A stretch of 64,000 nucleotides of DNA, from the NCBI GenBank assembly GCA_050246795.1, contig JBFWVJ010000002.1, forward strand, positions 248,001 to 312,000. Direction: 5' to 3'. Positions 52,132 through 60,217 of this stretch are shown one piece after another; position 1 is the stretch's first letter; every line of letters begins with the position of its first letter. Below the pieces are notes generated by a model, which saw only the letters and a program-made list of their open reading frames with translations, was not told the DNA's origin and did not search any database. The position numbers and the translations under genes are program-made. Source of the DNA: JBFWVJ01 sp050246795. Its GTDB lineage: Bacteria; Patescibacteriota; Gracilibacteria; JAUYGZ01.

Positions 52132-52193
52132 GAATCCACATCACATCACGCAAGGACGATGGGTTTCCCATCGTTTTCAAAGAGCGAGTGCGT

Positions 52194-52222
52194 ATTAAAC
52201 ACTTATTTTTGTAAAAAGTCAA
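52194..52222 (-). promoter_or_regulatory. Sigma70 promoter of the 51.3 kb lipoprotein
   Basis: On the minus strand TTGACT (52217-52222), 17 bases, TTTAAT (52194-52199). The predicted leader is about 375 bases long, and I see no gene in it. Confidence 0.7.
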
Positions 52223-52249
52223 TATTAATCAACTGTCCTGACTTCTCTT

Positions 52250-52404
52250 TTCCATTCCGACCGGAGTACTCCGAAGCTGGAACTGTGGTGAGCGGAGGTG
52301 GAGCGTAGGAGTACGCAGTGGAGGAATCCCTCCCATTACCCTCTCCGAGGGATTCCTCCATTTCGTCCACCTCCTGAAACCCTTCCACTTCAGTCGGAAT
52401 GGGA
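52250..52404. repeat. Large imperfect palindrome, type B, copy 2
   Basis: TCCATTCCGACC at the left and CAGTCGGAATGGG at the right bracket a centre with GGAGGAATCCCTC (from 52320) and GAGGGATTCCTCC (52347-52359). The left arm contains an extra 50 bases compared with copy 1. Confidence 0.85.
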
Positions 52405-52454
52405 GAAAAAAGGTCGGAATGAAAAACAGGGGCTCGCTATAAACCCCATTTTCT

Positions 52455-52463
52455 GCTATAATA
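52455..52463 (+). promoter_or_regulatory. Extended -10 promoter of the 52.5-55.2 kb gene pair
   Basis: TGCTATAAT forms an extended -10 element; no good -35 is visible. The start codon at 52483 is only about 13 bases from the expected transcription start, so the leader is almost absent. Confidence 0.65.
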
Positions 52464-52482
52464 AGAGGATTTAAAGCCAAAA

Positions 52483-52836
52483 ATGGATGAAAAAACGACA
52501 TCCCGGGATGAGCTGGTGCAATCGATCCAAAAGCTGATCGAGGAATCCCCTGTTTTGGCTGAGCAAGGAGAGATCAAAGCCTCCCTTCTCTCCGTCCTTC
52601 CGAACCTGGATGAGGCTCGTCTGCAGGAGCTTCAAGCGTTGCTGCGGGCCGAAAGCACCGACTGGGAAGCCTATTTTCAAGATTTAGAAGCCAAGCGTCA
52701 GCAAGTCTTGGATGAAGCCAGTCGGGAAAGCCTGAGCATTCAAAAAGAAGCCCAGCATGGATTCTTGCAGCAGCAAGAAGTGTCTTCCCACGAAGACGAT
52801 CAGTCCAGGGCCGATGATCTCCTCAATCAATTCTAA
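52483..52836 (+). CDS. Small soluble acidic helical protein, unknown
   Basis: This 117-residue, highly charged helical protein (LVQSIQKLIEESPVLAEQGE, DEARLQELQALLRAESTDWE) has no signal or TM segment. It ends two bases before the 777-residue gene, so the two are surely co-transcribed from the extended -10 promoter. The fold resembles a small adaptor, but I recognise no family. Its position, divergent from the lipoprotein and TM-coil run, suggests a cytosolic partner. Confidence 0.65.
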   Translation: MDEKTTSRDELVQSIQKLIEESPVLAEQGEIKASLLSVLPNLDEARLQELQALLRAESTDWEAYFQDLEAKRQQVLDEASRESLSIQKEAQHGFLQQQEVSSHEDDQSRADDLLNQF

Positions 52837-52838
52837 CC

Positions 52839-55172
52839 ATGTCCCTCCTTCCCAAACTCTTTCGGTTGGTAGAAAAGGCGCTGTTGCGGCAGAAGCGCTT
52901 GGTGATGAATGGTCCTGATAAGAAGATGGAAGAAGCCATCACCAACATGCATGTCGAAAGCGCGAAGAAGTCACTCGCTGAGCAGTTTCAAGAGTTGAGC
53001 AAAGCCGAAAGCATTGATCGCACCGCTGTTCAGGCGAAGTTCCAGGAACGCATTCAGGCCATTCGTGCTTTATGGCAGCAGTTTATTGATCAGCAGTTTG
53101 ATCAAAATAAAAAAGACTCTTTGGTATCAGGAAGAGATGCGGTGATTGTTCGTTTGCAAGCACTGGAGGCCAAGGTGAACACGGAGTTGGATCGGATTTT
53201 TGATTCTGCTACGCCGAATCTCATTCGAGTACAGCACACGGAAAAATATCAGCAATTTTTGCAGGCACTCCACGGTGAAGGCCTTCTCAAGGAGGCTCCG
53301 CCGGCACCGGCACCTGCTCCAACTCGAACACCTGCTACCGGACCAGCAGCACCAGCACCAGCACCAACGCCTGCTCCGTCCCCTGCTCCAGCAGCACCGG
53401 CACCAGCTCCAACTCTTCGACCAAGAAGGCGAACTCGTCGTCCCGCCACAAGGGCGGCGGAACGCGCACCGGAAGCAACTGGCTCCTCTGACATCACCGA
53501 TGTGATGGATTTGCTGCGCAAGGACCGACCGGCTTCTCGCATGGATGCAGGACCTATCGACCGTGTTGAGCGAGAACGGGAACGCCAACGACTTTCTCAA
53601 AGTTTTTACACGCTTGCAGATCAATGGAGTGGCGCACCCGCGGCGTTTACCAAAGGATTTGTCGACCGCGCGCTCTACCAGCCGAACCAGCGCACGCTGG
53701 ATTTTATGAAGACTAGCCTGGATCATCCGGACCAGTTCAAAGACCTCGTCCGATCCATGTACGAAGTGTTTCAAAGCATGGGGTATCCCCGAGTGGCCCC
53801 CACTTCTTCGACCTACCCACGACAGCTACAGAACTTTTTTGAAAATATCGAAGGGAATCAATTTTCCCAGGAGACGATTCGGAGTGCGATGAGGGGGTTG
53901 CTGGATTCTATGAAATGGCAGAAAGAAGTCGAGGCACTCACGAGCGCTCCTGACAATGACGGAACCTGGCGGCTTCTTGATGAGCTCGAAAGCTCCCTGA
54001 ACAGCAGGAAATTGCCGACACGTCAGCAGCTCTTACAGATTCAAAACTTGGTAGGGTATGTTGAACGGAATTTTTTGAATGGAAAACGACTGACATGGAA
54101 TGATGTTCGTTCGTTTAGAGGTTCATCGAGAATTGGCACAAAAGATATTGTCACGCTTCAAGGCCACAGCATGGAAGTGAAAAATGAACTGAAAACTGGT
54201 CTCAACGCTCAATCCCCCAGATTCACTCAATCCGTAACCACCGTGAATGGGATAAAACATGATTTCGATCTCCCTGATCTGCTCTCGACCCTGCAGCATA
54301 TTTTTAAAGAATATTCATCATCCACAGAAAACAATGCGAATGTTGATCTCTCCATACTGGCTTTTCTGGTCCAGGAACGACGGAGTGAAGTCATGGGTCA
54401 TTTGAATAGAAAACGACACAGCGATCTCTTGAAAGAACTCAATGTCTCAGCAGAAAATCAAAGGCGCTTCGAGAATTTTCCTCAGGCCTTAAGTGAGCTG
54501 CTCAATATCCGGACACCAAGCTTGAAAAAAACACCTGAGCAATGGCAGGCCGATATCGAAGCGTTTCGAGTTCAAAGAGATATTTCGGATGATGCCTACA
54601 AACTGCTCTGGTTGACGCGGCTTTATTCACGAACTCGAGAAGTGAATGGTGGTGTCATGACGATTACCGAATATGCAAACGCTTTGATGAATAGTCAGGA
54701 TTTTCAGGTACTCACTGCACCTCGAGAAAATTCTTCAAAAATCATTTCTCGACTCCCTGTAGGAGAACGAGGTGGACACTTATTCGAATATGACAAATAC
54801 AAAGAAAAAATTCCTTCTTTGGCTCGTATTTTTACTTTTATTGACTCTTTGATGAATATCACGCTGAACCCTCCTGCGGCAAATGCTTCAAGTATGATCC
54901 GATATTTGGAGGAAGCCGATCGAGAATTTTCCACCTCTCCTAATGTTGATACTGGTGTTGGCACTACACCACCTGCTGCTCGACCTGTTTTCGATATGGG
55001 GTTAGTAGAAAATTACCGTGCTCTTAAGGAAACCAATGGATTCTTTCGTGAATTGATCGAGTTAGCAAAACACAACACAACACTCTCTTTTTCAGAGTTA
55101 GCTCACTCTATCTTCACTCCTGAAAGAACCACCAACCATCGACACATACGGAATCTTCCAAAAGTCAGCTAA
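52839..55172 (+). CDS. 777-residue soluble protein with Pro/Ala linker, unknown family
   Basis: There is no signal peptide or TM helix, so it is presumably cytosolic. An N-terminal helical domain (about 1-145) is joined by a linker of PAPAPTP-type repeats and an arginine-rich stretch (RPRRRTRRPATRAAER, near 200) to a large helical C-terminal region (about 215-777). The latter includes QSFYTLADQWSGAPAAFTKG, a VRSFRGSSRIGTKDI segment and a closing IRNLPKVS. No catalytic motif is recognisable. The gene is uninterrupted, and base composition drifts towards AT in its last third. It is paired with the 117-residue gene. Confidence 0.65.
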   Translation: MSLLPKLFRLVEKALLRQKRLVMNGPDKKMEEAITNMHVESAKKSLAEQFQELSKAESIDRTAVQAKFQERIQAIRALWQQFIDQQFDQNKKDSLVSGRDAVIVRLQALEAKVNTELDRIFDSATPNLIRVQHTEKYQQFLQALHGEGLLKEAPPAPAPAPTRTPATGPAAPAPAPTPAPSPAPAAPAPAPTLRPRRRTRRPATRAAERAPEATGSSDITDVMDLLRKDRPASRMDAGPIDRVERERERQRLSQSFYTLADQWSGAPAAFTKGFVDRALYQPNQRTLDFMKTSLDHPDQFKDLVRSMYEVFQSMGYPRVAPTSSTYPRQLQNFFENIEGNQFSQETIRSAMRGLLDSMKWQKEVEALTSAPDNDGTWRLLDELESSLNSRKLPTRQQLLQIQNLVGYVERNFLNGKRLTWNDVRSFRGSSRIGTKDIVTLQGHSMEVKNELKTGLNAQSPRFTQSVTTVNGIKHDFDLPDLLSTLQHIFKEYSSSTENNANVDLSILAFLVQERRSEVMGHLNRKRHSDLLKELNVSAENQRRFENFPQALSELLNIRTPSLKKTPEQWQADIEAFRVQRDISDDAYKLLWLTRLYSRTREVNGGVMTITEYANALMNSQDFQVLTAPRENSSKIISRLPVGERGGHLFEYDKYKEKIPSLARIFTFIDSLMNITLNPPAANASSMIRYLEEADREFSTSPNVDTGVGTTPPAARPVFDMGLVENYRALKETNGFFRELIELAKHNTTLSFSELAHSIFTPERTTNHRHIRNLPKVS

Positions 55173-55181
55173 ATATAAAAT

Positions 55182-55214
55182 GGCGCGGGCGGGGGGAGCT
55201 TACTCCCCCGCGCC
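55182..55214 (-). terminator. GC-rich hairpin between converging genes, T-rich on the minus strand
   Basis: GGGGGAG (55192-55198) pairs with CTCCCCC (55203-55209), extended by GGCGC (55182-55186) and GCGCC (55210-55214). On the minus strand it is followed by ATTTTATATTT, so it fits an intrinsic terminator for the 55.3 kb lipoprotein. Confidence 0.75.
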
Positions 55215-55254
55215 CTGAGGTATCCGTCCACCTCTCCGCGCACCAGCACCATCC

Positions 55255-55734
55255 CTACTCGATGAGGCCGTTGACCTGCTTGAGCGTCTGGGCCCGGTTC
55301 ACCGCCTCGTTCAGGGGCACCGGTCCGCTCAGGCTCTGGTTCAGACCGTCGAGGAAGGCCTTGGTGTTCTCCGCCTGCTCTCGCCGGACCCCCATCAGGT
55401 TGTAGGCCCGGGTGACCGTGTCGATGTCCTCGACGTTGAGCCCGTACTGCCGCAGGAAGTCCATCATGGGCAGGTACTGGTTGGGCGTGTTGGTGGTCAC
55501 CGAAGGTGGGTTCTGGACCTGACGCGTATCGTCGGGGGCCCAGCCATTGGCCGTGAGCTTGAAGTAGACGGTCTGCCCACCCGACGTGATCCACCCCTTG
55601 GTGGCGTCGTTGGGATCGACGTTGAGACCCACCGGCGGCGGCGGCGGCTCGCTGGTGACGCGCACCGGCTCGACGACACATCCGGAGACCATCAGCACGA
55701 GGATGAACAGGAGACCACACAGGAACCGAATCAT
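55255..55734 (-). CDS. Small lipoprotein cassette of the DPN-KGW family (member 1)
   Basis: The 159-residue protein starts at ATG 55734 behind ATGGAGGTTTGTC (Shine-Dalgarno). The lipobox is MVSGC (Cys19). After a proline spacer, VDPNDATKGWITSGGQTVYF and LTANGW form a small beta-like module. A helical part follows with PMMDFLRQYGLNVEDIDTVT and RAYN. Both parts align with the neighbour at 56.1 kb; the first also aligns with the one at 60.2 kb. The gene is GC-rich and bounded by the hairpin at 55.2 kb. A 9-bp inverted repeat (AGTTGATGG/CCATCAACT) lies in its upstream region. The function is unknown. Confidence 0.75.
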   Translation of the reverse strand: MIRFLCGLLFILVLMVSGCVVEPVRVTSEPPPPPVGLNVDPNDATKGWITSGGQTVYFKLTANGWAPDDTRQVQNPPSVTTNTPNQYLPMMDFLRQYGLNVEDIDTVTRAYNLMGVRREQAENTKAFLDGLNQSLSGPVPLNEAVNRAQTLKQVNGLIE

Positions 55735-55920
55735 GACAAACCTCCATGGGTGAGGGTCCGGGAAGAAATCGTGGCAACGCACCACGGTTTCTTGTTTGGA
55801 CGAATACCTCGGGATAATCGTTTAGAGTTCATAGTTTATAGTTGATGGATTATGGATTCTCATGAACCATCAACTAACAACCTTCAACGGGTATTCCGAG
55901 ATATTCGGATATTTCAAAGG

Positions 55921-55978
55921 TCGGCACTTCAGACACTTGACTTTTTAATAAAAAAGCGTAATGTCTAAATTGTGCCGA
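55921..55978 (+). promoter_or_regulatory. Promoter bracketed by an inverted repeat (operator-like dyad)
   Basis: TTGACT (55937-55942), 16 bases, TAATGT (55959-55964). The promoter lies between TCGGCAC (55921-55927) plus AGACA and TGTCT plus GTGCCGA (55972-55978), arms that are reverse complements. A repressor bound to the dyad would cover the promoter. Confidence 0.6.
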
Positions 55979-56053
55979 CGGGATTTTTACGGATCTCGTT
56001 GTGCTGGTCGCGGTCAGCAGGGGGCGCTATGCACCCCCTGCCGACCGCTTTTT
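55971..56053 (+). ncRNA. Candidate small RNA of about 80 bases
   Basis: Transcription from the promoter at 55937-55964 would run into a strong hairpin (arms GCGGTC-x-GCAGGGGG and CCCCCTGC-x-GACCGC, 56010-56048) followed by TTTTT (56049-56053). No coding frame fits between. The hairpin also lies behind the 56.1 kb lipoprotein, so an alternative is that it only terminates that gene from the other side. Confidence 0.4.
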
Positions 56054-56067
56054 AGGTATTCCCCTGC

Positions 56068-56098
56068 CCAGGGCGCGGCGACGTACACCGCGCCCTGG
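56068..56098. terminator. 11-bp GC-rich hairpin after the 56.1 kb lipoprotein gene
   Basis: CCAGGGCGCGG (56068-56078) pairs perfectly with CCGCGCCCTGG (56088-56098). It lies 31 bases past the lipoprotein stop on the minus strand. Confidence 0.75.
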
Positions 56099-56129
56099 TT
56101 TCACGCACGCGCCCCCCAGTTCGGACCGA

Positions 56130-56687
56130 CTAGTAGCCGTTGTTGAACTGGTTGTGGAGCGTGCGCAGCTGGCGAGCGCCCTGCACGGCCTGGCCCAGGT
56201 CCTGGATCTGGGTGTTCTGCACGTGCTCGTCGACGGAGCGGAGGTAGTTCACCTTGCTCCGACCGAGCTGATCCAGGATCTCGGTCTGGTTGTAGGCGTT
56301 GCCCAGGGTGTTCCAGTCGCGGAGCGACAGGTTGTGCCGCTCCAGGAAGGTCACCATCGGGTCGTAGCGCCCGGGCGTGGTGTCCATGATGGACCGGGGC
56401 TGCGAGTCGTTCGTCTGAGCGGCCTCCCAGCCGTTGACGCCGCGGGTCACCGCGATCATGCTGCCGCCGACCGAGACGAACCCCTTGTTGGGGTTGGACG
56501 GGTCGGCCACGAACCCCTGCGGGTTCTGGCCGAACTGCTGGGACGGCTGCTGGGTGGGCGGCTGCTGGACGGTGGCCGTGGCCTGGATGGGGCTCTCGGG
56601 CTCCCGGTTCGGGGACGCGAGGCAGCCCATCGTGCTGAGCGACAGCGCACCGACGGCGACCAGGGCGAACAGGTTCTGCTTCTTCAT
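56130..56687 (-). CDS. Small lipoprotein cassette of the DPN-KGW family (member 2)
   Basis: This 185-residue protein starts behind TTGAGGAGATCGTCTC (Shine-Dalgarno). The lipobox is LSTMGC (Cys22). A Gln/Pro-rich spacer leads to ADPSNPNKGFVSVGGSMIAV and GVNGW, then PMVTFLERHNLSLRDWNTLG and NAYN, aligning with member 1 over both parts. The gene is strongly GC-rich (37 of 60 G+C at 56221-56280). It has its own promoter (56962-56990), a leader of about 265 bases and a GC-rich hairpin after the stop. No enzymatic motif is visible; lipid-anchored structural or binding roles are possible. Confidence 0.75.
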   Translation of the reverse strand: MKKQNLFALVAVGALSLSTMGCLASPNREPESPIQATATVQQPPTQQPSQQFGQNPQGFVADPSNPNKGFVSVGGSMIAVTRGVNGWEAAQTNDSQPRSIMDTTPGRYDPMVTFLERHNLSLRDWNTLGNAYNQTEILDQLGRSKVNYLRSVDEHVQNTQIQDLGQAVQGARQLRTLHNQFNNGY

Positions 56688-56961
56688 GAGACGATCTCCT
56701 CAACTGTTGTGCCCCGACGCATCGGGACGGGTGGATGACTCAGAACAGACTTTGGGCCGGGCTTACGCCCGTGAATACCCTCCCTGTCTCGCCCTTGAGC
56801 GAAACAAAGAGGGTATCCCAAGCGCCATGTCAAAGAACCGTTTCCACGGAAAAGAACGTGCTACAAGCAGGCTCTGGCCAAAAATTTTGACCAGTTATTA
56901 TTTTCTCTTTTCTGAGAAATCCTTTCTTTTTCTTCTTCCTCAGAAATTAAAACGATTACTC

Positions 56962-56996
56962 ATGATACCCAAAACCACCCCGTTGGTCAATTGACC
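56962..56996 (-). promoter_or_regulatory. Promoter of the 56.1 kb lipoprotein with palindromic -35 region
   Basis: On the minus strand TTGACC (56985-56990), 17 bases, TATCAT (56962-56967). The -35 box is half of the perfect palindrome GGTCAATTGACC (56985-56996), a plausible operator. Confidence 0.65.
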
Positions 56997-57081
56997 GGGG
57001 TTGACTGATGCCTCAAGATTGTTTCACAATATTATGAAACTTATGTCACACAAAGCTCGTGCATTCTCAAAAATGAGAAAT

Positions 57082-57137
57082 AGATTCGAACTCACCTGTC
57101 CGCGCTGGCGGACCGTCCTCTCTTATCCAAGAGAGTC
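57082..57137 (-). other. tRNA-Ser-like remnant (anticodon arm, long variable arm, T loop)
   Basis: On the minus strand: CTCTC, TTGGATAA, GAGAG (anticodon-arm-like with GGA, loop one base too long), then GTCCGC/GCGGAC (variable-arm stem), then GGTGAGTTCGAATCT (T-loop sequence). The T stem does not close and neither acceptor strand is present, so this is not a functional tRNA. It lies between the lipoprotein leader and the type A palindrome. Confidence 0.5.
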
Positions 57138-57140
57138 AAA

Positions 57141-57303
57141 TTTTCATTTCGATCGGCGTCATGTACTCATGGCGAAGTGGAGAAATCTCTCGACTGTACA
57201 GCCTCCGGATTTCTCCACTTCGTCTACCTCTGAAACCTTGCCACTCCGGTCGAAATGACAAAAAAGGGGCCGCCTCTGAAACCCTGACACTCCGGTCGAA
57301 ATG
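57141..57303. repeat. Large imperfect palindrome, type A, copy 2, with duplicated right end
   Basis: TTTTCATTTCGATCGG at the left matches CCGGTCGAAATGACAAAA (to about 57264). The centre has GGAGAAATC with GGATTTCTCC. The right end (CTCTGAAACC...ACTCCGGTCGAAATG) is then repeated once more at 57273-57302. Confidence 0.85.
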
Positions 57304-57333
57304 CATGCGCTGTGTCCGCGGTGGCAACAGCGA

Positions 57334-59808
57334 TTATTTCTTCTTCGAAGCTTTTTTCTTTCCTCCTTTCTTTTCCCCATCCCCTCCTCCCTCTTTCTTC
57401 TTTTCTGCTTTTTCGGCCAAGCAGACTGGGCAGACTTCCTGAAGCTTCTCTTCTCCCTTTAGCTTCTTTTCTACCATGAGCTGCTTCGGCCCGTGGACGG
57501 GGCAGGATTTTTGAATGGGTTTATCCCAGAAAGCTGCCGTGCAATCAGGGTAGTTGTTGCATCCAAAAAAGATTTTTCCTCGTCGGGTTTTCTTTTCCAC
57601 GATTTCTCCAGGCTCGCACACGACACATTTAATCCCTATTTTCTTTTCGTCTTTTTTAATATACTTGCACTTCGGATACGTGCTACAACCGACGAATTTT
57701 CCGAATCTCCCCTGACGCTCCACGAGGTCCGCACCACATTCAGGACATTTTTCTCCGGTTGGTTCGAGCTTGATCGGCTCACCTGGGGTGCCATCAGGAT
57801 TCAATGGCCGAGCAGCTTTACATTCCGGATAACCTGTACAGGAGAGGAATTTCCCAAACCGTCCGAGCTTGATTTCCATCGGTCTTCCACATTCCAGACA
57901 GGCGATATCGGTTTTTTCACTGACCACCTCGTCTCGCTTGATTGCATCCTTTTTCGTTTCCAGCAGTTTCGCAAAAGGGGTGTAAAACTCCCGAATCATC
58001 TCGACCCACTTGGTGTTTCCGTGGGCTACTTCATCCAGTTGTTCTTCCACGCGGGCTGTGAAGTCGTAGCTGAGAATGTCCGCGAAGTGCTTCACGAGAA
58101 AATCGTTGACGACCATTCCCACATCTGTTGGATGGAGTTTTTTATCTTCTCGCTTCTCCACGTATTTTCGAACGATGATCGTGTTGATCGTCGGAGCGTA
58201 GGTCGAAGGACGACCAATCCCGAGGGACTCCATTTTTTTGACAAGCGAAGCCTCCGTGTACCTCGCCGGCGGCTTGGTGAAGTGTTGTTCCGGGATCAAT
58301 CCTGGGACCTGTGGCTGGAGTTTGAAGGCGGTCATGAGCAGTTCAAACTGTTTCTTTTGCGCATCTGTCGCCTCTTCACCGGGCTCTTCTGGTAGCTGTG
58401 GCTTGATATTGGCCAGCTTGAGCACTTGCCCTACCTGTACCTCAGGCAGGATTTTTTCTTTGTTGGACAACAAATCGCTTTTTCTCGTCGCGCCTTCGTT
58501 GTACACCTTCATGTATCCCGGGAAGGCGATCACCTGACCTTCGGCAGTAAACTCATGGGGCCCAGCAGCAATGGTCACGTTCGTCTTTTTTAATTTTGCC
58601 GGCGCCATCTGGCAGGCCATGGTCCGTTTCCAAATGAGGGTATAGAGCTTCAACTGAGAGGAATCCAGGAACTCGGCCGCATCCTTTGGCTTCAAGTTCA
58701 AGTCAGTGGGACGGATGGCTTCGTGAGCTTCTTGTGCTCCTTTGGATTTATTCTTGAAGAAGCGGGGTGTTTCGAGTGCGTACTCTTCACCATATTCACG
58801 AGTGATGACCTGCTTTGCTTTTTGCAGCGCATCTTGGGAAAGCGTGACGGAGTCGGTACGCATATAGGTGATAAACCCTCCTTCGAATCCTTTCTTTTTG
58901 ACATTCCCTTCGTAGAGTCGCTGCGCGATCATCATGGTTTGCTTTACGCCAAACCCCAGCTTGGTGGACGCGTCTTGCTGCAAGGTCGAAGTGGTGTAGG
59001 GGGCTGGTGGTGATGAGCTGGCATCCTTTTGTTCGATATGGGTGATGCTGTGCTCCTGTCCTTCCAGTTCTTTGAGCACTTTGCTCATTTCTTCCCCAGA
59101 ACCGATCTTGGTCGTCTTGTGGTCAATCTTTTTCCCGTGGATTGCCGAGAGCTCTGCTTCCAATTCCGGTTTTTCGTAGACACTCCCCAGCTTCCAGTAT
59201 TCGTCAGACTGAAAGGCTTCTATTTCCCGTTCACGCTCAACGATCAACCGCACGGCCACGGACTGGACACGCCCTGCTGAAAGCCCGTAGCGGATCTTGG
59301 TCCAGATGAGAGGTGAAAGCTTGTACCCGACCAAACGGTCTAAAACCCTTCGTGCTTGCTGGGCGTCGAAGACACTTTCACTGATTTCCCTTGGGTTTTC
59401 GATCGCTTCCAAAATCGCTTTTTTGGTAATTTCGTGAAAGACAATTCGTTTTGCTTCTTTTTTCGACACCTTTAATATTTCCATGAGATGGTATCCGATC
59501 GCCTCCCCTTCGCGGTCCTCATCCGTCGCGATCCAGACCTTTGGATGGGTTTTCATCAACTCTTTCAGCTCATTCACCACCTTTTTTTTCGTGTCTTTAA
59601 TCACATAGAGCGGCTTGAAATCATGCTCGATGTCGATCGCCAGGCTCGCGTACGGGAGTTTTTGTTGAGTGGGAGACAATTCTGCTTTTTTATCAGGCAA
59701 ATCACGAATATGTCCCATCGAAGCACGGACGACGTAGTCACGTCCCAAATACTTTTGGATGAGCTTGGCTTTGGCCGGTGATTCAACGATAACAAGATTT
59801 TTTGCCAT
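57334..59808 (-). CDS. topA: DNA topoisomerase I
   Basis: TopA relaxes negative supercoils. I start at ATG 59808 (MAKNLVIVESPAKAKLI), 824 residues. Seen: the Toprim domain (IATDEDREGEAIGYHL), the active-site region FITYMRTDSVTLS with the catalytic Tyr, and NTIIVRKYVEKREDKKLHPT. Three Cys4 zinc ribbons follow (CLECG...CTGYPEC; CPECG...CSTYPKC; CVVC...CNNYPDC), then a CPVHG...CPVC element and a lysine-rich tail (KKGGKKKASKKK). It is complete. It interrupts the series of lipoprotein cassettes. The promoter overlaps a GTATAC dyad. Confidence 0.97.
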   Translation of the reverse strand: MAKNLVIVESPAKAKLIQKYLGRDYVVRASMGHIRDLPDKKAELSPTQQKLPYASLAIDIEHDFKPLYVIKDTKKKVVNELKELMKTHPKVWIATDEDREGEAIGYHLMEILKVSKKEAKRIVFHEITKKAILEAIENPREISESVFDAQQARRVLDRLVGYKLSPLIWTKIRYGLSAGRVQSVAVRLIVEREREIEAFQSDEYWKLGSVYEKPELEAELSAIHGKKIDHKTTKIGSGEEMSKVLKELEGQEHSITHIEQKDASSSPPAPYTTSTLQQDASTKLGFGVKQTMMIAQRLYEGNVKKKGFEGGFITYMRTDSVTLSQDALQKAKQVITREYGEEYALETPRFFKNKSKGAQEAHEAIRPTDLNLKPKDAAEFLDSSQLKLYTLIWKRTMACQMAPAKLKKTNVTIAAGPHEFTAEGQVIAFPGYMKVYNEGATRKSDLLSNKEKILPEVQVGQVLKLANIKPQLPEEPGEEATDAQKKQFELLMTAFKLQPQVPGLIPEQHFTKPPARYTEASLVKKMESLGIGRPSTYAPTINTIIVRKYVEKREDKKLHPTDVGMVVNDFLVKHFADILSYDFTARVEEQLDEVAHGNTKWVEMIREFYTPFAKLLETKKDAIKRDEVVSEKTDIACLECGRPMEIKLGRFGKFLSCTGYPECKAARPLNPDGTPGEPIKLEPTGEKCPECGADLVERQGRFGKFVGCSTYPKCKYIKKDEKKIGIKCVVCEPGEIVEKKTRRGKIFFGCNNYPDCTAAFWDKPIQKSCPVHGPKQLMVEKKLKGEEKLQEVCPVCLAEKAEKKKEGGGDGEKKGGKKKASKKK

Positions 59809-59885
59809 GATTGGATTTTTCAAAAGGGTTTTAAAGCCTCAAGATCGGCAAGGATAATGCTTTTTCAGAATTAGTCAATCAAATC

Positions 59886-59914
59886 AGTATACAAAATGTA
59901 TACAAGAATGACAA
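59886..59914 (-). promoter_or_regulatory. topA promoter overlapping a GTATAC dyad
   Basis: On the minus strand TTGTCA (59909-59914), 17 bases, TATACT (59886-59891). GTATACAAAATGTATAC (59887-59903) is a dyad covering the -10 and part of the spacer, so a repressor site is plausible. Confidence 0.7.
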
Positions 59915-60090
59915 GCGTCAGGGTATAAGCAAAGTTTTTTTTCGACAAATGATTGGACGTTGCGAAGCTCACTTAAATTCTTGACAGTATATTTTTAATC
60001 GACTCTTTTTCTCTTTAATAAGCCATATTTATCTTTCTGTTCCCAAGCTGCTCAAATAGTTGGGAGATGATATTCCAAGACCAGCCTTCT

Positions 60091-60118
60091 TTGACTTTCA
60101 TTGAACGAATGGTATTAT
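60091..60118 (+). promoter_or_regulatory. Sigma70 promoter of the 60.2 kb lipoprotein
   Basis: TTGACT (60091-60096), a 16-base spacer and TATTAT (60113-60118), about 100 bases before the start codon. A weaker TTGACA occurs near 59983. I see no gene between topA and the lipoprotein. Confidence 0.7.
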
Positions 60119-60217
60119 TTATATTTCCCTCGGATTCCATTTTTGGCTGTCTTTCACACTGTCATGAGTGGGCTTCGAACTCGGAACCTTCACAACACAG
60201 CAACCAAGGAGGATGCC

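Noticed and set aside
53127..53774. 215-codon minus-strand frame with Trp/Cys/Ser-rich low complexity
   Set aside because: It is the complement of the Pro/Ala-repeat linker of the 777-residue gene and has unnatural composition.
56001..56738. 245-codon plus-strand frame over the 56.1 kb lipoprotein
   Set aside because: GC-rich DNA gives long open frames on all strands; the minus-strand gene has a Shine-Dalgarno, lipobox and paralogues.
60165..60200. TTCGAACTCGG words resembling a tRNA T arm
   Set aside because: No stem closes and no other tRNA part is nearby.
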